Shown here: positions 1 to 12,494 of the stretch, in pieces
Numbering within the stretch: position 1 is the stretch's first letter
Layout of the letters: every line of letters begins with the position of its first letter
Origin: Marisa cornuarietis
Lineage: Eukaryota; Mollusca; Gastropoda; Architaenioglossa; Ampullariidae
DNA length: 64,000 bases
Reading direction: 5' to 3'
Assembly: GCA_004794655.1 (NCBI GenBank)
Contig: SMMW01000535.1
Span: 2,976,001 to 3,040,000 of the forward strand
The notes under the pieces: model-generated
What the model saw: the letters and a program-made list of their open reading frames with translations, nothing else
Told to the model about the DNA's origin: nothing
Databases searched by the model: none
Translations under genes and position numbers: made by a program

Positions 1-1044
1 TAAATTAAGTAACATAGACGCAATGGAGGCACAAGTATAGCCACATAACTTAAAACTCACAGGAATCAGTTTTTTTGTTGAAAGAGGACGAGGAAAGAGA
101 AAGAGAACAAAACGCTAGTGGGAGAGAGGGAGGGACAAAAAGGATTTTGCAGATCCCTACATATTTCAATGCAGCAGAATAATGGTAGCTTGGAAGGATA
201 GAAAACAGAAGAGAGAGAGAGAAGAAAGAAAAATACTTAACTGAGAATGGCAAGTTTAGTTTAACCAATAAACGATTTCATTTTTATCGATAGACGTGCT
301 CAGTACTGCTGATTTAGTAAACAACCAACAACAAAAACTAGTTCTATCATGCAAGACGAGGGGTGTTAATGAATTACTGACATGCAAACTGAAGCTTATT
401 TGACCATGAAGGTCTTATCCCTTTAAGTAAGCTACTCATTCATTTCACATTCAAAGCTAGTTCAAACAGTCCGTCTGTGAATAAAAACTGTCGCCCCCCA
501 CAATGCGCCCGCAACCCCCCGAAGACTATATTCGACATCATTTATCTGAAAATGAAAGAAAAGTTGGACACAAAAGAACCGCATTGCCGACTCAGCACAT
601 ACAACACCAAGGTACACACGTGACTGAATTTTCAGTTTACGATTGGCGGATTTCATCTCCAACAATATGCATCTATCTCTTGCATTAAATCAATCGTCTT
701 CGAAGACATCAACTCGATCTTCTTTAACAACATAATGTACACAAATCCCGTTTGGGCTGTGTCTGTGTTGGAATGTTTTGATTAATTTTACCCAGTTTTA
801 CTTACTTACTCACACAGACACTCACACTCACACACAGATACTCTCTCTCTCTCTCTCACACACACACACAGAAAGAGAGAGAGACACAAGATGTCAATGT
901 ATACGTGCTGTTACGTGCAACCGAGGAACCAGTGTTAATAGCGGACAAGCGAAGTAGACCATAATCGAGGTTTTCACATCCTCGTTCTGTGGTCCAGTTA
1001 GTGCAGCCTAAAGCACACACCAAGTCAGGTAAACAGCCACTCAC
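1..1044. other. intron (left edge)
   Basis: No exon is recognised. The stretch is AT-rich and contains a CT/CA/GA low-complexity run at about 839-887. It is the intron after visible exon 27, whose next exon is outside the window. Confidence 0.7.
839..887. repeat. CT/CA/GA microsatellite
   Basis: A compound (CT)n(CA)n(GA)n run lies in the intron downstream of exon 27. Confidence 0.9.
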
Positions 1045-1179
1045 TTTCAGCTGTCTGGCAGCGAGCTCCAACCCAGCCTTCAGGACAAAGGCATGTGCCG
1101 GACTGTGGGTCACATAAGCCGTTGTTATCACAGTTGCACTGGTATTCACAGTTAGGGCCGAAACGGCCTTCAGGGCAAG
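1045..1179 (-). CDS. MEGF6: visible exon 27: laminin-type EGF, last in window
   Basis: This 45-codon phase 1-1 exon has acceptor TTTCGGCAG and donor GAAA|GTGAGT. It encodes CPEGRFGPNCEYQCNC, CDPQSGTCLC and GWVGARCQTAE, eight cysteines. It ends in phase 1 at a strong donor, so the gene continues beyond the left edge. Confidence 0.92.
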
Positions 1180-1527
1180 CTGCCGAAAGTGGAAAAAAAG
1201 CTTGTCAATATCGTGTTATTTTGTAAAATGATGCTTTGAGTCTGAGTAAACAGAATCACCTATGGGTCAACGTTTCTGTTTTGGTGTCCATGGCAACGGG
1301 ACTGAAAATAGAAACGGATTTCCTCACAGCTTCGCTTCAAGAAATATCATAATTATTAAATGTTTACGCTAGCTGTCCTCTGTCAATCCTCGCACAGGAT
1401 CAGTACATAAAAAAATTCATATGTGTGCATACCAGTTGATCCCTCATATCAAATGTAATAATGTTCATCTAATATTGACAGCGATTCCTAAGTCAAAAAT
1501 AAATTCGCCGATTCATCCACTGGTTAC

Positions 1528-1653
1528 CTTTCAAGCAGTGATGTCCAGTGAAGCCAGGCTGGCACAGACACTCGCCACTCACAGAATCGCAGTCGGTCTC
1601 CCCACAGCTGCACTCTTGTCGACAGTTCACCCCGTAGCGGCCTTTCGGACATG
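1528..1653 (-). CDS. MEGF6: visible exon 26: laminin-type EGF
   Basis: This 42-codon phase 1-1 exon has acceptor TTGGGGTCAG and donor AAAG|GTAACC. It encodes CPKGRYGVNCRQECSC, TDCDSVSGECLC and GFTGHHC, eight cysteines. The loop before Cys 5 is one residue short. Confidence 0.9.
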
Positions 1654-2634
1654 CTGACCCCAAAGTAACCCCAGATTAAAATAAGTTGCTCATTCAAAAC
1701 AAAGTCATGAAGCATTTCAACAATCATTGCATTTCTTTCAAAGTTAAGAATAATTCCGCTAGAAAATACATGGAAAGGATAAAGAATATTCCTATAAAAC
1801 GAGTGTGAATTAAGGCCTTGCGCATCTGCCTCTGCAATGCATGATACACTGTTGAGAGGTGAAGCGGTCAATGTAACATGACTACATTAACTGCTTTACT
1901 TCGTTTTCAAATAAACCAGATTCTCCCCTTCGCCACCCTAAAAAACCAAGTTGAAATCTTGTGGTAGTTTGCTTTAGAAACTATTTATAACTCGTGTTCC
2001 ACTTACTGCTAAACAAGCCGCAGCATTTTTATTTGCTTTCAAAGTGTCTTATCTGTATGTCACTTTGCTAAGAGTACTCTTTAATCATCGAGTCTCTTGT
2101 TCATAAATATCTCATTCTTTTTATTGGTCTTGTAAAGTTGACGTTGAAAGCTCAAGTGAACCAAGACTAAATATAGTGCAGCCTCAGAATGACAAAAAAC
2201 AAAAACAAAATAAACCAACCAAACAAACAAACAAACACCACCTAAGGTCAAGAATGTGACATCTATGCTTAGTTACAATGTTTTATACATCCCACTTCTC
2301 GCGAACCAGCCGCTGCTACAAAGCAAGTGCTTTTGTGAGAAGCTATGTGAGTGTCGAGACATCCTTAGATGGCATTGGACACAAAGACCCACTTGTCAGA
2401 GTTATCTTCAAATATAATCATCACCTTGGAGGTAACCATGTTTACAATACACCTGTACAAGGTAATGCGATTGGCGCAAAATAGGGACAAGCTGAAAGGG
2501 ACAGGCAATGAGGAATGTGTAGCTATTTTGAGCTAACTGCTTATGTGACCGGGGTATAAACTTGACAGATATAATGGCGTATTCGTCCTGTTAACAAGAT
2601 TATTAACCAAGTAGTTCAAGTGAGAAAAGCTCAC
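1654..2634. other. intron between exons 25 and 26
   Basis: About 1 kb of AT-rich sequence with a short A-rich AAAC-type run near 2218-2238. I see no gene, and the open frames on the plus strand have no splice or family support. The shorter introns at 1180-1527 and 3131-3646 are likewise empty. Confidence 0.7.
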
Positions 2635-2763
2635 ATTTTTCACAGCGGTCTCCAGTCAGACCTGTCGGACACTTGCACTGCCCGGTGCGCGGATCACACT
2701 TCGCTCCGTTCACACAGTCGCACCGATCTGTACAGTAGGTGCCGTGAGTGCCTTCAGGACACT
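2635..2763 (-). CDS. MEGF6: visible exon 25: laminin-type EGF
   Basis: This 43-codon phase 1-1 exon has acceptor CTTGTTTCAG and donor AAAT|GTGAGC. It encodes [26 protein letters not shown] and GLTGDRC, eight cysteines in canonical order. Only 112 bp of intron separate it from exon 24. Confidence 0.92.
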
Positions 2764-2875
2764 CTGAAACAAGAGACAAGCGAGTAGGGTTCACTCTTCG
2801 TGATCATCATGGTCGGGGAGAACATGGTGCATAGTGTCATCGAAATAGAGGAAAGGCACGTGCGTGGGTGCGTAC

Positions 2876-3130
2876 CTAGTTCGCACACCTGGCCGTAGAA
2901 ACCTGGCGTGCAGCTGCAGCAGCCGGTGGCGGAGTCACAGGAGCCGTTGTTTTTGCACATGCACGAGTGCGCGCAGTCCGGTCCGAACCTCTCCGGGGGG
3001 CAGCCCTCGGAGCAGTTCTTGCCGGTCCAGCCCAGATGGCAGGAACACGCGCCGGTCACGTGGTCGCAGTTGCCATGGCTACATTGACACTTCTCTTCGC
3101 AGTTAATGCCAAAGCTGCCGTCGGGACACG
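2876..3130 (-). CDS. MEGF6: visible exon 24: two laminin-type EGFs, odd cysteine
   Basis: This 85-codon phase 1-1 exon has acceptor CAATCACCAG and donor CTAG|GTACGC. The first repeat, CPDGSFGINCEEKC to GWTGKNC, has eight cysteines. The second, CPPERFGPDCAHSC to GFYGQVC, has nine because the usual GxCxC reads GCCSC. The region is markedly GC-rich compared with the introns on both sides. Confidence 0.93.
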
Positions 3131-3646
3131 CTGGTGATTGAACGAACACAAAGTATGAGAGGAAAACAAAGAAGATGACTTTGTATTCAAGAAATACAAA
3201 TTGACAATTATGCTAAATTATTAATTTAAATTCCGAAATGACGTAGAGTTGAAAACAGAAACATGTTTATCTTTAAAGGACTACTGGAAAGCAAATTTCC
3301 TTGTAATGATTGTGTTAATCGCAAGATGTTATTTTCCCAAATCTGGGTTAACACCCAGCCCCACTTCCACTCTCGAAATACATGCTTACAAACATTCCCA
3401 TGCTCAGAAGGTCGTCGGTAACACAGGTGTCAGGATATTCCGTGGACACATTTACGCTATGAAGACTTCAGCCAATTAGAGAGCTGGGAACATATGTTAA
3501 TTAAGTACATCGTGACGATACGATATATATCGCGCACCCGGTTCCTGGTAAATCGATATCATAGCAGTGGCACTTTTCTACCCATTAAGCTAACCAGTCC
3601 ATGCCACCATAGCAACTACCACCCCCCCTACCCCACCATCACGTAC

Positions 3647-3904
3647 TGTTTTCGCAGGCTTCTCCTGTGTAGCCAGGCTGACACTTGCACTTGCCCGAGC
3701 GCTTGTTGCAGCGCGCACCGTTCTGGCACGTGCATATACCCGTGCAGTTCTCCCCGTAGCGGTTCTCCGAACATCGCTGGCCACAGGTGGGGCCTACGAA
3801 GCCGTCCGGACAATCGCAGCTGCCGGTGGACACGTCACACGTGCCCTCGTTCTCGCAGTTGCACACCCGGTCGCAGTTGGGGCCGTAGGAACCCTCAGAG
3901 CAGC
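3647..3904 (-). CDS. MEGF6: visible exon 23: two laminin-type EGFs
   Basis: This 86-codon phase 1-1 exon has acceptor ATCACAG and donor AACA|GTACGT. It contains CSEGSYGPNCDRVC to GFVGPTC and CSENRYGENCTGIC to GYTGEAC, sixteen cysteines. NCT in the second repeat is a possible N-glycosylation sequon. No intron separates the two repeats, unlike most of the array. Confidence 0.93.
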
Positions 3905-6900
3905 CTGTGATGTAACAACAGCACACACTGTAAGCCGTACAGATCATGCCAGAAACATAAAACTCGAACCTCGCTATGAGAGCACCCGCTATCTGATATA
4001 TTGCTGATAGAAAGGTAGGTGGTATGTGTTTTATTTAGTGAAACAAGGAATGGTGATTGGAACATGCCGTAAGGTGGGAGTTATTCCATTATGAGCAACA
4101 TGACTTTCGCAATCCAACCATTTTTTCCCCGACAAAAAAAAAGAATGTTCGAATAGCGAGGTTCAGTGTATAGTGCATTCCAGCATCCGAAATACAACGG
4201 GACTTAAACAGTTCTACTCATGGCTAATTGCGCGCAAACAGCTTTCAACATGTGCATTGCAGAAAACAAGTTCAAGTTTACTAAACGACAGAAACGCTGC
4301 ATTTTTTAAAATGGTGCTGACATCATACTAAAATTAAACAGGTGTGCTGGATCAGAAAATGGGAACTGAGGTTCAACTTCTTCCTAGAGAAACTGGAGCG
4401 GATGAGGCACGCCATCACCACGACAGATGGTTTCATGCATCCACTTAACGCACACGAAAACACACACACACACACATAGCGACAACGATCAACAAAGTGT
4501 CATCTGCACGCCATCAACACATTCCACAAGAAGCATTGTCTGGCATTCTTGTATGAGGGGGGCAGCTGTCAAGTCCTGTTTCGGGACTGCCAAAAGTTGT
4601 CGTGGTGGTGGTTGAGAGGGCACTACCACCCCCCCCCTCACACAATGAGGTGCGCACACACTCATACTCTAAGGGCACAGAAAAATATACTTTGTGTGAG
4701 AAATACACGCTTGGTGAGTCACAGGTCACTAAAGCAAACCTTTAAACAGTGGCATAATTAGACAATCTGAATTTATTGCGAAATATCTGCCACATTTAGC
4801 TATTTTTCTTCTTGTCAGGCATACACTTAAGCTCTATAGTTTCATGAAGTGGGAAAAATTGAAGGGAGAACTCATGTCTTATTTTATGCGAAATTAAATT
4901 TGCATGAAGTTTGATGCTAAACGTTTGAAAACATCTCAGAATAAGACTATTTCTAACATTAGCACAGACAAATAACAGAGAAAGGTGACGAGGAACAAAA
5001 TTATCTCCGCTGTGTTAAAAAAAAAAGATTTCTTTGAAATCTTCAGTTATCAGTTCCGACAAGTTACAGCACAGGACGCCGTTATTTCAGTACATTAAAT
5101 AGTTGCCCTCACAAGAGGTCTTCTACTCAAAATTGCTGCATTACAATTATTAGGGGCATTAACTGAAAAACCATTTAGTTAATAGTTAGTTAAAAAAATT
5201 CTTATACATAAATATCAAGCGCACCAAAAGCGAAGAAGTAGCACACTCGACATTTTCAAACATGAGCAAGAGACACCGTCTAAAATTGCACTTTATCCAT
5301 TCCAGACTTGTACATGCAACCACTCACAAATACACAATGAATTGGTCTGATTTCTGGCGAAATGCAAAAGCTTCGCACTTACTATGATGATGATGATGAT
5401 GGATTCCCATGCGTGTCTGCGATGATATTCTAGTTATGTTCTAATTACTCACACGCCTTCTACAAACACAACACGTCAATGAAAAACAACGCCATCAACG
5501 ACATGCGCTGCGATATTTTCTTACCGAAGACCCAGGAGGCTACATTAAATACAAGAGAAACAAATTTTAGTCACATCTCACGACGGATACGTGACAGTTA
5601 AAACGTTACGAGGACGGTTTAGTGTATGATGTCACTCCGTCCGCCAAAGCATATTAGACAAGACCAAATCACACGTGCTTTAACCTTCCAGGAGTTGCTG
5701 ATTAGGGGTATCACTGGTGAACAACAACAGCAACCACAACAACAAACAGACCATAATTTCAAAACTTCTTCCGATACGAGTACTCAGTGGCAACAGGGAA
5801 AAGGGTTAACGACAATCGCACGTAACGAATCTTGTTGTTCAAAGCCACGAGCACTCCCCAGTGTCAAGAGATTTAGGTGCAAATAATCCTCAGATATACA
5901 ACTGAAAATAATTTATCCAAACAGGCATACATGATGTTTAATGGAATAAACAATAAGCTCGAGAATTGACGAAGGGTTAAGAGTAGTCTGAAGCTATATC
6001 GAATTCCCATACAGAATTTGTTTAGGATTAGACGAGATATTATTTGGCCTTTGTTCATTTCTTAATTCTTTGTTGCACAATAGCTGCCTTTGTCCTAAAC
6101 AAGATGAGAAAATGGCTGCAAGTTGAAAACTTGGGTAACAGAACGTGTCGTAGGATACTCACCATTTTGGCTTTGTTTGTTTGCTTTTTTTTTTTATATC
6201 TCCACCTTTCTAATTCACTCCTTGACAGTGTAATCTAACCAAACCCATCAGGAAGAATCACTACCGTGTGGATAAAACACTGACATCTGGAGAAACGGTT
6301 AGTGGGTGATCAATGCCATCATTAGGTTAATAATTTCCGGCTCTAATAATCATATCTACATATTTTTTTTTTATTTCACATTCTTCTTTTAGGACCGTGA
6401 GTGAAGTTAGCCATGCTACAAAGCAGCTGTAAGCGTGTTTTCTCAAGGACAGTTATAGTTAGCATGCTAATGCATTCGGCGTCAGTGCAAAAGCTGGTAT
6501 TTTTATTTTTATTTTTTTACCTTCGCCATCAGAATTCACCGTATTCACTGCAGAATCCAGCTGAAAACCGCCTACATAAGAACACAATCAAACCATGATT
6601 AGTGCCTTTGATTCTGAAGTTTGTAGGTGATTTAAAAATCATTCGATCTATGTTCATTGAAATCCGCTTACTAAATGCAGAAATAAATGAAAACAAGTTT
6701 CTTTCTAGTGTTTCATAATCTAACAGTTTGAGGATCCTTAGAGGTGGGGATGGGGTTGGGGCGGCCCGGTGGCGCAACTGTCACCGAGGACTGGCTCTCC
6801 TGGGTTCAGATCTTGTCTCTGGCACAGTTCTTTTTTCTGCATACGGCACCCGTGTACACGGCTGGCTGCTTAGTCGTGATAAAAGTCTTAGTTGCTGGCG

Positions 6901-8304
6901 GCCTAAAACATCAAATTGCCCCTTGGTCCCTTGGCTCCTTATGGCAGCATGGTAACATGCCCTGTAATGGTTACAGCTAGTCCAAAGATAATAGCAAAGA
7001 GGATACTTTTTTGATAATAGCTCTGTTAGCCTAGGCTGTATAAAATGCTTTAGCAGCAAGAGTCCAAAATCGGATTACACTTGTAAAAGACATGATGCAT
7101 TTAAAGAAAAAAAAATTATCATTGTTATTGAGGCTAAATAAAAGCGATCTGATATTACTGTAGGGCTAAAATGCTGTGCTTGCGGGCCTTGTATTTTTGT
7201 CAAAAAAGTGTTGCAAAGGTCAAGAGAAATCATGAAACTAGAGTCGTAATCTCTGGTCTGCCAGTATGGCCGCCATCTTCCTTTCGTTTTGAAGGTCTTG
7301 TCCCAAGTCTCTTCTCCCTGCTCTCCTCTTTACATGCGCATTATGGGTAAGTTCGTTTTGTGTCCGACACATTTGTTAGGACACATTTTCTGTTATCAGT
7401 TTACGTTAGACTAGAACGTTTTTTTAGACTCTTACGCCTGAAAGTAGCGACTACAATGTCAAGTTTGGCGAGCATGAAATTCACAACTTATTATACCAAA
7501 GGTGTTGTACGACCACATCAAGAATCGTGAGTAGAGAGTGTGCGTAACTGCATGCGTGTTTGGTTAATTTCAAACAATATCGCGATCTTGATGGAAAACA
7601 GACAAAGAGTGATGATTTGATAAAAACATTGGTGATCGACAGCGTCAGCGTTTTTTTTTTCAAAATCTGAAAGAAAGAAACATTATGCGTGCACATCATT
7701 TTTGTGAAGTTGATGAAAAGCTAAGGATGTATAGACAATGAAAATTAAAAGACAGGCTTACAAACACCTCACGTTGGTCAACTCACCTAGTTCAGCTATT
7801 TCGTGATAAAACTCAACCATCACGTGACAGTACGGAACATTTACAGCGAGCTGAAAGTGGGGATTATATTCGACGAAAGGACGAGGGTTGGATAAATAAA
7901 TAAATAAATGAAAGATGCCTTTAATGTCTATAACATGGCAAAAAAAAAGATAAACACCATTTTGTATCAATTCTTGAAAAAGAATAAAAATAGATACCCG
8001 TTATCTTGTGGACAGGGTGTATATAAATAGCTTTTAATGAATAAAGTATGGACGAGTATACATGCAGTATTGCACTGTTATGAAAGCACAGGTTAAGGAA
8101 TGTTACACAGACCAGTACACCTATATACACAAATTATATTTACAGTAGAATCAAACAATAATAAAACAATCATATAGAGGAAACAGACAGGTGAAACATA
8201 AAAAAGGACACAAAAGAAAAACAAAAAGGATTACAAGGTAAGTTCACTACCATGGAACATTAAGGAACATTCTGCACCATATGCTCCTCAGTCTCTGTAA
8301 TTAC
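3905..8304. other. intron with one SINE
   Basis: This 4.4-kb AT-rich intron lies between exon 23 and the basic candidate exon. It has a GAT trinucleotide run near 5383-5400 and a SINE at 6758-6912. I found no EGF exon on the minus strand. Confidence 0.65.
6758..6912 (+). mobile_element. tRNA-derived SINE, family B, copy 1
   Basis: The start GCGGCCCGGTGGCGCAAC resembles a tRNA A box (TGGCGCAACNG), and GGTTCAGATCTTG resembles a B box. The body (TCTGCATACGGCACCCGTGT and TTAGTTGCTGGC) matches the copy at 33156-33345 on the other strand. Relative to that copy, about 28 bases between the boxes are missing. Transcription by RNA polymerase III is inferred from the boxes only. Confidence 0.8.
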
Positions 8305-8412
8305 CTGCTTCCAGTTCTCGCAGAGCCTGAGACTTCTCTGTCAGCATAGCGAGGGCCTTGTTTCCCACCTTGCCCTTTCTACCTTTCCTAAGTTTTCCTC
8401 CTTTCCTCCTGG
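8305..8412 (-). CDS. candidate basic linker exon, 36 codons
   Basis: This 108-bp phase 1-1 segment has acceptor GCTCGCATGCAG and donor GCAG|GTAATT. It encodes RRKGGKLRKGRKGKVG and then NKALAMLTEKSQALRELEA, a strongly basic patch followed by a likely amphipathic helix. There is no cysteine. Composition is coding-like (GC-rich third positions, no runs) in an AT-rich intron. G plus CC and G plus GC join exons 22 and 23 without a stop. It could act as a heparin-binding or dibasic cleavage site within the array, or belong to an unrelated transcript. Confidence 0.45.
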
Positions 8413-10855
8413 CTGCATGCGAGCACGACGAGAATCGAGCAAGGCAGTGAAAGAAGCACAAGCATAGCAGTTAGTGAGCATCAAAGTCTGCAGAAAAGTC
8501 AGTGCAACTAGCAACTATCTGCTCCCTCGTTTTTCATCCGGGTACCAAGCAAATATGGCGACGCTGCGGCCGTAGAAGAAAGAGAAACAATGGAAAAACT
8601 TGCCATTTTGCTTGCGGTTTTCGTGAGATTGAGAAGGAATTTGTCGTTGAACATACAACTGCCGGGCTGCTATAGGAATTAATGCCGCAGTTTTGACCAC
8701 AGAGGCATCAGTCAGATGCAAACGACTCCGCCTCTCCCTACCGAGTCAAAGGTTTGTTCTCAAGTTTGTTCGTAGCATCTAATCAGCTAATGGATTATAA
8801 TGAGTAAAGAGGTAGTTTGGATGTACCGGGGAAGACGGTCGAATCGTTTTGCTTTCAAGAACCGTTTTAGAGGGAGCAGACAAACTGTACTATGGCTGAG
8901 AAGGGAGAATAAACAAGAAGTTAATATGCGTCAAAGAAGCTGGTATTGCAGTCACGTGACATATGCGCATGCCTTTTCGTCCGTGTGCTCTCGTATATGT
9001 GTGCGTGATTGAACGATGCAAGAACTTGCATAAACTTGCAGGAACATTGTGATTGGTTAATACACATCAAGAATTAAAATCGTTAATGGTATTAAATACA
9101 CTACCGTTGTATTTGCAAAACACAAGTAAAAGACTTGGATAAAGAACTACACACACACACAACTACGATCATACACACGCACACACATACAAAACATGTA
9201 GACTTACTTTTGAAATACAGGCATACAATGAGCAAAAATGTTCTCGAAAAAACACGATAGATACTTCAGGCAGTTTTGAAATAGTTCAACTCGGTCACTC
9301 TAGCTGTAATCATTGTTTACGAACTATAGCTATTACAGAAGAAATATGATCAAGTCCAGCAAATGTCACCACTTATTTTCTTGCGCAAAGGATAAATAAG
9401 AGATCAGCATTGACCTTTCATTAATCTTTTTTGAAAAACGTGTACACATAATCTTTAATGTAAAATTAATTTACATGAAAACGAGGAGAAAAACATGGTT
9501 TGCTAAGCCGCAAACAGAGAAAATTGATGTAGACGATTACAGAGCTTGCCGTCGAGCCAGAAATGACAAGATATATAACAGAAGTTATTGGGTCCACGCA
9601 CGTGCACAATAAGAAGCACTGGGAGAAGATCAGAGTACTAAAGTACTGGACGCAGAGAAGTCACCATCTTACAAGAAGTTCCGCACAAAGCCCTTCTCTA
9701 CTATTATCTCTATTAAGATCTTGTCTTTTACATTCTGACATGGTAATAATCTTTATGATAAGACATGCCGATTGCTTGTACTTGTACATGTACTCCGTTT
9801 GATTAAATTCAGGTTTTTTTTCTTCTCATTTTCAATCTCACGATCAAAAGTTTGAGTGTACACTCAGCCTACCGATAGTTCGCAGACTTTCCTACGAACA
9901 CCATTATTCTTAACTATTAGGAAACTCGGTACTGCCTTCGTGTTTGAACTCATTTTAGGCCGAGATATCTGGGACAAATTAGAACATAAGACAGGAGTAA
10001 CATACCGCAAAGACCACGAACAAGAACAAGCTGAAGGCTAAGAGCAAAGTCTGTAATCAAATGCCATAAGCACTTGACTAAATTCTGCAATATTTTATAT
10101 TCAGCTATTAAAGAACGTTTGGTCGTAATTTGTATTGTGATCTCTTTATAATTAAGAACAATGCTGGAGGAATGATTCTTTCATTCATTCATCATTCCAT
10201 CTTTAAAAAAGGATTATGCTTCTCTATAAAAATCCCTGACCCTTTCTCCCCCGTCTCTCTTAACCCGTCTCTCTTAAAGACACAGAATGCATCCTAAAGC
10301 GCAATATTTTAGCTGAGGGGGACGCGAGTGTTATTGCGAAGTGATGTGTTGTACTACGGGAGGCAACTCTTGTTGCTTAAGCTGCTCGTTCTGCACGTTT
10401 GCCTCCCTTATAATCGCCTATGCAACTCACGAAGGTAACCTTCTGGCATATCGTATTACGTAGTCCATAATGATGAGTTGAAAACTTCAGACCCGTTTTC
10501 CACAATTTAAAGTTGTGCTTAGTTTGTGTAAATGCTAATCAATAACATTTTAATCAGTCCTCGACAAGACGGCTGCATTATATGCTATACCAGGTTCCCA
10601 ACCCATCAATATAACAATAACTTTGTCAAGCTTTCCGTTAGGTTCTTTTTCCCCACTAAACACATATAAAAATGATCAGAAAATCTCTTATTAATGCATA
10701 CAATAAGTACACAGATTTATAAAGTCACATTGGCAGGCGCAAATTTTGCAACAAGGACTGAGCAGACAGCAGTAGTGCAACACACACGCACACACACACA
10801 CACACACACAAACACGCCGTGCGTACAAGCATTTAGTCTGAAGCGAAGCTGTTAC
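8413..10855. other. intron upstream of the basic candidate exon
   Basis: No gene is seen. A CA-rich run lies at about 9151-9190 and a (CA)n tract at 10780-10811. A short inverted pair, GGGAGGCAA and TTGCCTCCC, flanks about 50 bp near 10359-10409. Confidence 0.65.
10780..10811. repeat. (CA)n microsatellite
   Basis: A dinucleotide CA tract lies about 45 bp downstream (minus sense) of the exon 22 donor. Confidence 0.9.
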
Positions 10856-10987
10856 CTTTGCGCGTACACTTTTTGCCTTTGAAGCCTGGCTTGCACACGC
10901 ACTCGCCCGTGACGGGGTGACAAACTGAGTTCTGGTTGCAGGCACACTTTCCGCGACAGTCTGGGCCGAACGTGTCGGCCGGGCATT
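10856..10987 (-). CDS. MEGF6: visible exon 22: laminin-type EGF
   Basis: This 44-codon phase 1-1 exon has acceptor CTTTCCATAG and donor AAAG|GTAACA. It encodes CPADTFGPDCRGKCAC, CHPVTGECVC and GFKGKKCTRK, with eight cysteines and a basic C-terminal end. It precedes a 7-kb stretch without EGF exons, which contains the basic candidate exon at 8412-8305. Confidence 0.92.
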
Positions 10988-11856
10988 CTATGGAAAGTCA
11001 GGCAAAGCTAGCATGCATAGTCTAGGCTAGAAGCTCTAGTCGAGAAGTCACTATTCTCTGCTTGGCCTTTGCTCAAGAACTTCTTTCGAAAAAGTTCCAC
11101 ATTGTATTCATTTACATCTCGAAAGAAGCTCTAACACGAAAAACTGAAGAAAGGTGGTGTATTTCGTCCGAGACAGTATTTTAGTGTGATTATTAGAAAG
11201 CACATTTATCTTCAAACGCTGATTGAACTGTGTTAATAAGGGGTTTCAAACTACGTTATAAGCTCATTCCTGAAAGACAGAAAACGATATTACAGCGGTT
11301 TGCATCATTCACATGCACTATTTTTTTAATGTGGAGGAAGAAAGTTATCTATAATTATTTCAAATAATGACAAACATATTTCTAATCTATAACAAACATA
11401 AAACGAACGAGCTTGTGATACAAAGGTACATCTGTAAGTTACTATGGCTAGAAGAATTTTAGAATTTAAGGTACATATGCTCTAGACAAAAATTACGCCG
11501 TGAGTGAATGTTTATAAGGTAAGATATACGTAATGAGAGAATACTTTGAAAATAATATTTGCATCACGACAGAGTACCTGTAAGGTAAAATTTACGTCGT
11601 GAGAAATGCCCATAAGATAAAATTGAAAAAGTTGTCAGCACAGATGCCTTTGTGTTGTTAATGATGAGTTTGGGACAAGACGATTACAAGACGAGAGTAA
11701 ACTTATACCGCTGACTCCTCGCCATGCCGGACAAACCAGCAACAGCAGTCGATCACCAATAGTGTATCACACAATATATATGTATATATAAATATTTGTT
11801 TGCTTTTATGTCTCCTTTGCAACATTTGAAATACCTCTCAAAGATTTGTTTAACGT

Positions 11857-11894
<38 letters not shown>

Positions 11895-11924
11895 CAGAAT
11901 TTGAAAATAAAAACCACGACGTAC
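10988..11924. other. intron between exons 21 and 22
   Basis: AT-rich, with no coding signal. Three loosely similar segments (TAAGGT...TTACG..GTGAG near 11468-11610) suggest a decayed local repeat. A (GT)n tract lies at its right end. Confidence 0.6.
11858..11888. repeat. (GT)n microsatellite
   Basis: A GT dinucleotide tract lies in the intron just after exon 21. Confidence 0.9.
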
Positions 11925-12053
11925 TTTCTTCGCAGGCACTTCCGGTCAGTCCGGCGGGGCATGAGCACTGGCCGGTCACGTGGTAGCAGGGATCCCCCAG
12001 CGTACAGTTACACCTTTCCTTGCAGTCCTTGCCGTACAGACCGAACGAACAAG
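11925..12053 (-). CDS. MEGF6: visible exon 21: laminin-type EGF
   Basis: This 43-codon phase 1-1 exon has acceptor TTCCTGTGCAG and donor GAAA|GTACGT. It encodes CSFGLYGKDCKERCNC, CYHVTGQCSC and GLTGSAC, eight cysteines. CPxG is replaced by CSFG. The (GT)n tract near 11860-11888 lies about 40 bp into the downstream intron. Confidence 0.9.
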
Positions 12054-12365
12054 CTGCACAGGAATCATTCAGACTCAGTCTAAACGTAACTCAGGGAACA
12101 GACGCTTACAAAAGCACGCATATATCAGAGTGCAAATGACTGAGAATGTCATAGTTCGATCTGAGGAGTACCTTTTACCTTTTTAACCTTTTACTTTTGT
12201 ACTGTAGGTAATCGAAGATTAGAGTTTCCATTCTTAGATAAGCGGTTGCACTTAATCTACTGTTAAATTTTTATTAATATGATAAAAGAGTTAAAGAAGA
12301 AAAACCTCCAGTGCGACACACTATAGTTACATTCCCGTTGTATGCATATATATATATATACCAAC

Positions 12366-12494
12366 CTCGCTCGCAACGGTCTCCTACCCAGCCATCTTTA
12401 CACGTGCATTTTCCGCTTTTATGGTCGCATTCCCCGTCGTTTGCGCACATACAGGTTTCCTTGCAACCTTTTCCGTAGCTGCCGACTGGGCATG
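12366..12494 (-). CDS. MEGF6: visible exon 20: laminin-type EGF
   Basis: This 43-codon phase 1-1 exon has acceptor AATTTTTCAG and donor CGAG|GTTGGT. It encodes CPVGSYGKGCKETCMC, CDHKSGKCTC and GWVGDRC, eight cysteines. The donor is followed directly by a short TA repeat. Confidence 0.9.
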
